Below, one piece after another: positions 58,746-64,000 of a stretch of 64,000 bases of DNA. The notes under the pieces are model-generated. The model had not been told where the DNA came from, did not search any database, and saw nothing but the letters and a program-made list of their open reading frames with translations. Location of the stretch: NCBI GenBank assembly GCA_023548195.1, contig JAJHZJ010000220.1:441279-505278 (forward strand), read 5' to 3'. Position 1 is the stretch's first letter; each line of letters opens with the position of its first letter. This DNA is from Bettongia penicillata ogilbyi (lineage: Eukaryota; Chordata; Mammalia; Diprotodontia; Potoroidae). The translations under genes and the position numbers were made by a program.

Positions 58746-58992
58746 GTTTATTATGTACTAGGCACTGTGCTAAGTGCTTTATAGTTATTATCTCATTTGA
58801 TTTTCACACATACACACACACTGTAATATGTGCTGTCATTATCCTCATTTTACAGATGAGAAAACTGAAGAAAAAAAGGATTAAATTGATTTTCCAGGTT
58901 CATGCAACTGGTATCTGAGTCCAGGTTTGAACTCAGGTCTTTCTGACTCCAGGTTTAGCTAGCATTCTGTTGACAGCAACAACTAGCTGCTT
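58746..58992 (-). repeat. MIR-like SINE, antisense, full length
   Basis: 'TACTAGGCACTGTGCTAAGTG', 'TTATCTCATTTGATTTTCAC', 'ATTTTACAGATGAGAAAACTG', 'GGTTTGAACTCAGGTCTTTC' and 'ACAACTAGCTGCTTC' cover the whole element in antisense order. A short CA tract (58806-58820) interrupts it. Confidence 0.88.
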
Positions 58993-59165
58993 CTGGTGCT
59001 ATATATCTGGATTGGGTTTATATCTGTATCTTAAGAGGGATAATGGCATGGGGGAAAATGTCTCCAGAGAAGGGTGACATATGCGGAGTGATTGAATGAG
59101 ATGAAGATGAACACAGGAATAAACCAAAGTTAATCAAAATATATGATAGGATGAGCTTTGTGAGG
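58993..59165. other. Unassigned DNA
   Basis: No recognised feature. Confidence 0.5.
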
Positions 59166-59167
59166 CT

Positions 59168-59302
59168 TTGACAGTCTCTCTACTAGACTATAAATTCTAT
59201 AATGAGCCATGGTTTTATCTAACTTTTATATCTCCCTCAGTGTCTTCAATAGAGAGCTCATCACATAGTATTTGCCTCATAGATAACATATAGACTGTTT
59301 GA
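59168..59302 (+). repeat. L2 LINE 3' end
   Basis: 'CTAGACTATAAATTCTATAA', 'TTTTATATCTCCCTCAGTG' and 'CACATAGTATTTGCCTCATA' resemble the sense L2 terminus. Confidence 0.62.
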
Positions 59303-59487
59303 TCAACTGATGGGATGACAAGACATTTGCTATCTAAGTACAGGATGAGGAAGACATAGTTGGGTGTGCTAAGAGACTTGAAGCTCAGTGTCAAACAATA
59401 GTGTGACAACGTAGCTAAAAAGTCTAATTTAATCTTAAACTACAAATAAAATATTCATAACAAAGGAGGTTCTATACTTCTCCTTGT

Positions 59488-59695
59488 TTAGAGCATATCC
59501 AGCATATTTTGCCAGTTCTAGACACTGAATTTTAAGAAGGGTAATGACAAGCTGGATGGTATCTTGAAGAGGATGAAGGAAAAAGGGAGGGAATTTGAAA
59601 CCATGGTATAGGAAACTGATTGAAGGAACTGAAGATATTTAGTATATAAAAGTAAAGACTTAGGAAATATGAGGACAGGGACTCTGTCCTGGTCA
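59488..59695 (+). repeat. CR1/L3 LINE 3' end, sense
   Basis: 'TTTTAAGAAGGGTAATGACA', 'AGCTGGATGGTATCTTGAAG' and 'GATTGAAGGAACTGAAGATA' follow the sense CR1/L3 order. Confidence 0.72.
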
Positions 59696-59808
59696 TGTTT
59701 CTTATCACAAGTACACAAATGCACACACAGACACACACACATACAAAGTGCCTAGTATATTACTTACTTATCACAAGTAAAGTATTTGTTGAATGAAAGA
59801 ATGCAAGG
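59675..59808 (+). repeat. L2 LINE 3' end with CA tract
   Basis: 'GAGGACAGGGACTCTGTCC', a CA-rich patch (59714-59745), then 'AAGTGCCTAGTATATTAC' and 'AGTATTTGTTGAATGAAAGA', the sense L2 terminus. Confidence 0.65.
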
Positions 59809-60588
59809 GAAGAAAATGAAAAAAAAGGCAGCTAAAGTGATTTCCCTTAGAATCCTGATTCAAGGGATGGTGTTAAAATAGTGAGACCAGGAAAGATGAG
59901 ACAGAAGACTAATTACATGTGACTATTTAGAAAATGCAAAAGGAAACAACAGAAAGAAAGAGCACAAGATATTCATTTTTTGAGGACAAGTGAATCTTTC
60001 CAGAGAAGAGCATGTTTCTTTCACTGGCTCTCTAGATTTATATAATCTCATTTTCTCTCTAAACTTATTGTTTACATGATACCAAAGAGGAAAAATTACT
60101 TATGTGATTCAACATGTTGAAACAAAGTAGGAAAAAATCCTCAGATATAGTGGGAAAAAAGATTTGGAACAAAATAAAAGAGATTTATAGAAAACATGAT
60201 TGGCCTTGAGTCCCTTTCAACTATTAAAGCATATAATAAGCAATTGATGCCCTCAGAAAATATTCACTTTTTGTATTCAGTGATGAAAACTTTCTCCTCT
60301 ACTCACTAAGTCACTGAGATGTTAATATGTAAACTTATCTTTATGCTTAAACGGTAAGGATTTATGGTAGCTTTTGGCATGAAGAGAGTTCACCACATAC
60401 AGGAGAATTGCAAAACAAAACAAAACAAAAAGATAAGGGAAAAGTTGATTTGATACAGAGAAAGTCAACCTCATAAAAATAATAATAATCCTTCCTTATC
60501 CCCTACAAGAGGCAGATAATTTGTATCAACCTGAAACTTCTGAGAAGAGTTTTCAGGGAATGAAAAATGATAGATCAAAAACATTAAT
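59809..60588. other. Unassigned DNA with (AAAAC)n
   Basis: AAAAC units at 60410-60431. Nothing else recognised. Confidence 0.5.
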
Positions 60589-60589
60589 A

Positions 60590-60955
60590 GATTCCATTTA
60601 TATAATACTTTGAATTTTACAAAACTTTCAGATACCATAAAATTTGAAGTTGCAAGTGTCTTTGGAGGTCATCTACTCAAACAGTCATTTTATAGAGCAG
60701 CAAACTAAGTTTTGATAACAAGTAATTCATCCAATGATTCACACATTAGTTTAACTCTAATTTCAATATTCTTTCAATCATACCAAATTACTCATAACAG
60801 GACTCCGAGGTAGACAAGAGAAACATTATTATGTTCATTTTATTGGTGAGGAAACTGAGACTCAGAGCATGTAACTGACTTGCCCACTTTCAATTAACTA
60901 TTATATGTTGGAGCTGGGAGACAAAAATTCAGTTGTTTGAACCTCAAAGCTGCAA
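60590..60955 (-). repeat. MIR-like SINE, antisense, split by another SINE
   Basis: Left piece 60590-60640 ('TATAATACTTTGAATTTTAC'), right piece about 60780-60955 ('CTCATAACAGGACTCCGAG', 'TGGTGAGGAAACTGAGACTC', 'GTAACTGACTTGCCCAC'). Between them lies a second, more degraded antisense SINE (60641-60779, 'GGAGGTCATCTACTCAAACA'). Imperfect repeats ATACCATAA and ATACCAAAT at the two junctions may be the target duplication. Confidence 0.65.
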
Positions 60956-61079
60956 TTCTTTCTAGTGTAGCAAACTGATTAATATTTACTTGGTAGTATA
61001 TGTCTAATGATATTAACTCAGACTCCTAGAGTGTTAGAAATAGGGATATCTAAGTATTTCATGGCAGATTCTTTCCTTT

Positions 61080-61305
61080 CAGCTTAGCAAAATGGATAGA
61101 TTTCTCGTTTTGGATCCAGGATACCATGGGATCAGTTTGCACCTCTGATACAGGTCTTATTACCCTGAATAAATTGTATAATCTCTCAGTGCCTCAGAAA
61201 ACTTTCTGAGATTATAACTTGAAGAACAGTAATTTAATTACTTTGCTAGAGGAATTTTTCCTGGCCTAGAATTCCCTGTTTCAATGAAATCATAGGCATA
61301 CCAAA
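61080..61305 (+). repeat. MIR-like SINE
   Basis: 'AGCAAAATGGATAGATTTCTC', 'GTATAATCTCTCAGTGCCTC' and 'GAGATTATAACTTGAAGAAC' in sense order. Confidence 0.68.
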
Positions 61306-63528
61306 ACATATATAATAAATGGAAAATTGAGATGAAGAGAAACTAAGGAAGTAACTTGCCTTAGACTACATATCTGGCCAATTCTTGCTCTGTTCTATTC
61401 TTCTGTCTTGGAATTTAAGTTAATTACTTGGAAAATTCAAGCAATTTTATTATAGTTACAGAAAATAACATGCAAATTCTGTCATATGGGAAATACTATT
61501 AGTGTCTGATTTCAAAACATGGAAATGTCTACTTTATAAATAAAAGATGTAGACTTGCTTCCCCAACCCTATCCCCATCTCCCAGGGGTATGCTGGTCAG
61601 ACAATTCAATTAACATCAACAGACATTAAGTTCAAACCTACCAGAAGGATTCAAACATAGTAGGTTAATGGAATTAAAAAAAAACCCAACACAGTTTCAA
61701 CAACAGATTTCTTAAACCAACCTTCTTCCTTCCTTCTTCTCTTAGCTCCAATTCCAGGCAAATAGTAAATCAGAAGCAAATGAGTTTATTGCAATGATTG
61801 AACTTGAAAAAAACTAAGACAATGCTACAAAAGATGTGTACAAGACAGCAATATCATATATTGCTGATATGGTGAAGTAAGCAGCTTTCCTTCACAGGAT
61901 CAAATACAGGGACTTCATCCGAACAACAAAAATATTTTCTGGATGACTGTCCACAGGAGCAGGAACCCATGCATACATCAATGTTAGCAAAACTAATTCT
62001 TGTGGCTCACCACAGGCTGGTCAGGGAGACTGAAGCTCAATTGATCGATCCTTCATTGATCCAGAGAAAATACTAGGGAGCTGGAAGGCAAATTGTTTTT
62101 GCTGATAAGAAAGAGAAATGATGAAAGAAATATTCATTGACACAAATATGCAAATTATTAAATTTAAATATCTTATTTCAGACTGCCAAAAGTTGGTCAG
62201 AAGCAATAAACAAACTCTGGAAAACGGATGCCCTAGTTTTTCAGTAGTGGTTTGCATAATCCACATGTATTAATTTAACTGTATAATTAACTGCATTCAC
62301 TCTCAATTGCAGTTATTTAATTGAGATAAACTTGCTGGGAATCACTTATCCAGAGTATGTGTTGAGCAGGTGCTTAGTTCCCACTGATTTAAGATTTCAT
62401 TTATGTTAGATAATTGGTAAATTTGTGTTGTTTATTGTTTTTGTTTTGATCAAAAATCTTAGCAACACCCTGGCTATGAAATGGATGTTATTTAACCTAC
62501 ATGGCTATCGGGCTACAGACGGACCTGAGTTATTTTTCTAGATTCTACAACATTACCATGAAAACCATCATCTTTATATTTAAATCAAAAAATACAAAAC
62601 TCCTGATGGGGAAAGTATACTACCCTATATGTTTAGGATATGCAAAGGTATCATAACCAGTAATATTAAAACTGTGACCTAACTTTTCTTTGTGGGAGAA
62701 CCTGGTGAAATTATCTTAGTCGTTTCATAGTGCTTCTACATTAACATAGACAATTTAAGATCTGTCTCAGTAATAATGAGTCACACTTATAGAATTTTAA
62801 GAGCATTCTACATATTAATAGTTTTCAAATGTTATCAGGTCTTATTTTTCCTCTTGTTTTTTCTCTCTATCCTTTTTTGATCTGTAGTTTGGAGTTATAT
62901 GGATATTGACAGTGATATAAGTAACACAAGAGAAGCAAATTGCCAACATTGCTCACATTCTCCCACTTAGTTATGAAATCCTAGAACAGGAACCTCCCTT
63001 TTTCTTACTTAAACTTTAATGAAAAAGAAAAATTGAAAATTAAAAAAAAACAACTCTTAACTAAACACTCTACCTAAAATGGTCTTTTTTTTTTCTGCTA
63101 AATTATTTCTCAATTGAATTGTCATTTGTGAGGTCATAAACAAATTCTTCTCTTTCTAGGTGTAGTGATTATATGATGTTAAATGAATTTAAAAAAAATT
63201 ATTCTCCTTCAAAAAAATTGCTAACACAGTATATTTGTATCAGTTACTTTTAAGGAAATGATTATAATACAGAAGAAAAATTTCATATAAGTTCTTTGAT
63301 ACTTTTTCATGTTTTCACTCCCTACCCCCACCTTCCATCTTTTGTAATTTTAAATTTTTAATAAACAAAATTCTATCTTGTCTCATCTCCTCTGTATCTC
63401 TCTATAACTGATAAAAAAAGAAGAAAAAATGCCTTCTTATAAACATATATAGTCAAGGAAAACAACGATATTGGCCATGTCCAAAAACTTATGGCTTAAT
63501 CTGTACTTAATAACTTCTCTGTTGTTGC
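61306..63528. other. Unassigned DNA
   Basis: About 2.2 kb with no gene recognised. 61320-61370 may be an antisense SINE remnant, and 61560-62100 may be an old LTR or similar; neither can be named. Confidence 0.4.
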
Positions 63529-63529
63529 T

Positions 63530-64000
63530 ATTGTTGGTCCTTTGTTTTCAGAGAGGATCAATGATATCACAGCTAATGTCTTGACTTGCCCATGGATTGT
63601 ATTTAAGTGAGGCAGAGAGGAGCAAAAGTCATCAGTCTCTCCTTCTCTCCCAGTGTCATTGAACCTTAGTGGCAGGACAAAAGTCAAGATGACTGGCATT
63701 GACCTGGGATGTAGTGGATGACCTTGGCATCACTGATGTCTGACAAACTTTAAGTGCTCCACAACATCTATTTCAATAGTCTTCATGTTCATGGAACAAT
63801 TTTTCCCCATTCCAGGAGAAATCTTCAAATGCTTGGGGTAGACATTCCCCTAATTCGCCAATGGATTTGAGGCCTTTTGGTTACCCTCAGCCTGGTTTAG
63901 CCCATCTGTTGAGATGGTATTTCTAGCATATGGTCACTGTGCATGCTAGAGTTTCTTGAAACCTCAGGTGAACATTGACACCAAAGGTATCATCAAAGGT
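63530..64000 (-). repeat. RTE-type repeat, antisense, runs off the window end
   Basis: Starts with the antisense RTE tail ('TTGGTCCTTTGTTTTCAGAG', 'GATCAATGATATCACAG'). It continues 'ATTTAAGTGAGGCAGAGAG', 'GACAAAAGTCAAGATGACTG', 'GATGACCTTGGCATCACTGA' and 'GGGGTAGACATTCCCCTAAT'. It extends further 5' into the element than the copies at 31 and 40 kb. Its 5' end lies beyond base 64000. Confidence 0.8.

Overview
This window looks like ordinary intergenic or intronic DNA from a marsupial nuclear genome. The sequence is AT-rich and CpG-poor. It carries many simple-sequence tracts and a repeat mixture typical of metatherians: tRNA-headed SINEs whose 3' half matches the tail of an RTE-clade LINE, MIR-like SINEs with the head sequence GGCAGCTAGGTGG, abundant old L2 and CR1/L3 LINE pieces, a half-L1 (HAL1-like) element, a hAT-type DNA element and a solo endogenous-retroviral LTR. 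I cannot say which marsupial it is. Family names are given from memory of consensus sequences, not from a database search, so subfamily names are deliberately avoided.

I found no protein-coding gene, no exon I would defend, no tRNA, rRNA or other RNA gene, and no CRISPR or prokaryotic feature. The longest open frames are products of tetranucleotide or dinucleotide repeats (32.1-32.6 kb, 13.3 kb, 15.7 kb) or chance frames of about 100 codons. The only stretches with recognisable protein-coding ancestry are dead transposon frames: an L1-type ORF1 coiled-coil relic (about 20.8-21.1 kb, minus strand), a CR1/L3 reverse-transcriptase relic (8.3-8.76 kb, plus), an unassigned LINE reverse-transcriptase relic with an FADD motif (27.2-28.1 kb, minus) and an RTE C-terminal relic reading CETWTLYRH (36.8 kb, plus).

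Layout. 0-8 kb: mostly unassigned AT-rich DNA with L2 and MIR pieces and a perfect 50-bp palindrome at 6.7 kb. 8-15 kb: CR1/L3, two long L2 antisense blocks, SINEs and large CT/AC tracts. 15-19 kb: largely unassigned, with an L2 3' end and a CR1 piece. 19.3-21.9 kb: the HAL1-like element, minus strand. 22-31 kb: MIR-like SINEs, one SINE inserted into another, a TA/CA/TA composite tract, the FADD relic, L2 and CR1 pieces. 31-32.7 kb: an antisense RTE-type repeat split by a solo LTR, then a (GGAA)n tract and an opposite-facing copy of the same repeat. 33-45 kb: scattered SINEs, the RTE relic, a complete tRNA-RTE SINE at 40.4 kb, a CR1/L3 block with an internal 34-bp duplication, and L2. 45-48 kb: CR1/L3 pieces. 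48-53.3 kb: a repeat-poor stretch, the best place to look for conserved regulatory sequence. 53.3-59.8 kb: nested insertions (a SINE broken by an L1 3' end and by an unclassified block; an L2 broken by a hAT element). 60-64 kb: SINE and unassigned DNA, ending inside an antisense RTE-type repeat.

The main content is therefore a record of layered insertions. No new biological system is evident. The most checkable observations are insertion junctions with target-site duplications, the palindrome, and a few repeat-free islands that might be conserved non-coding elements.
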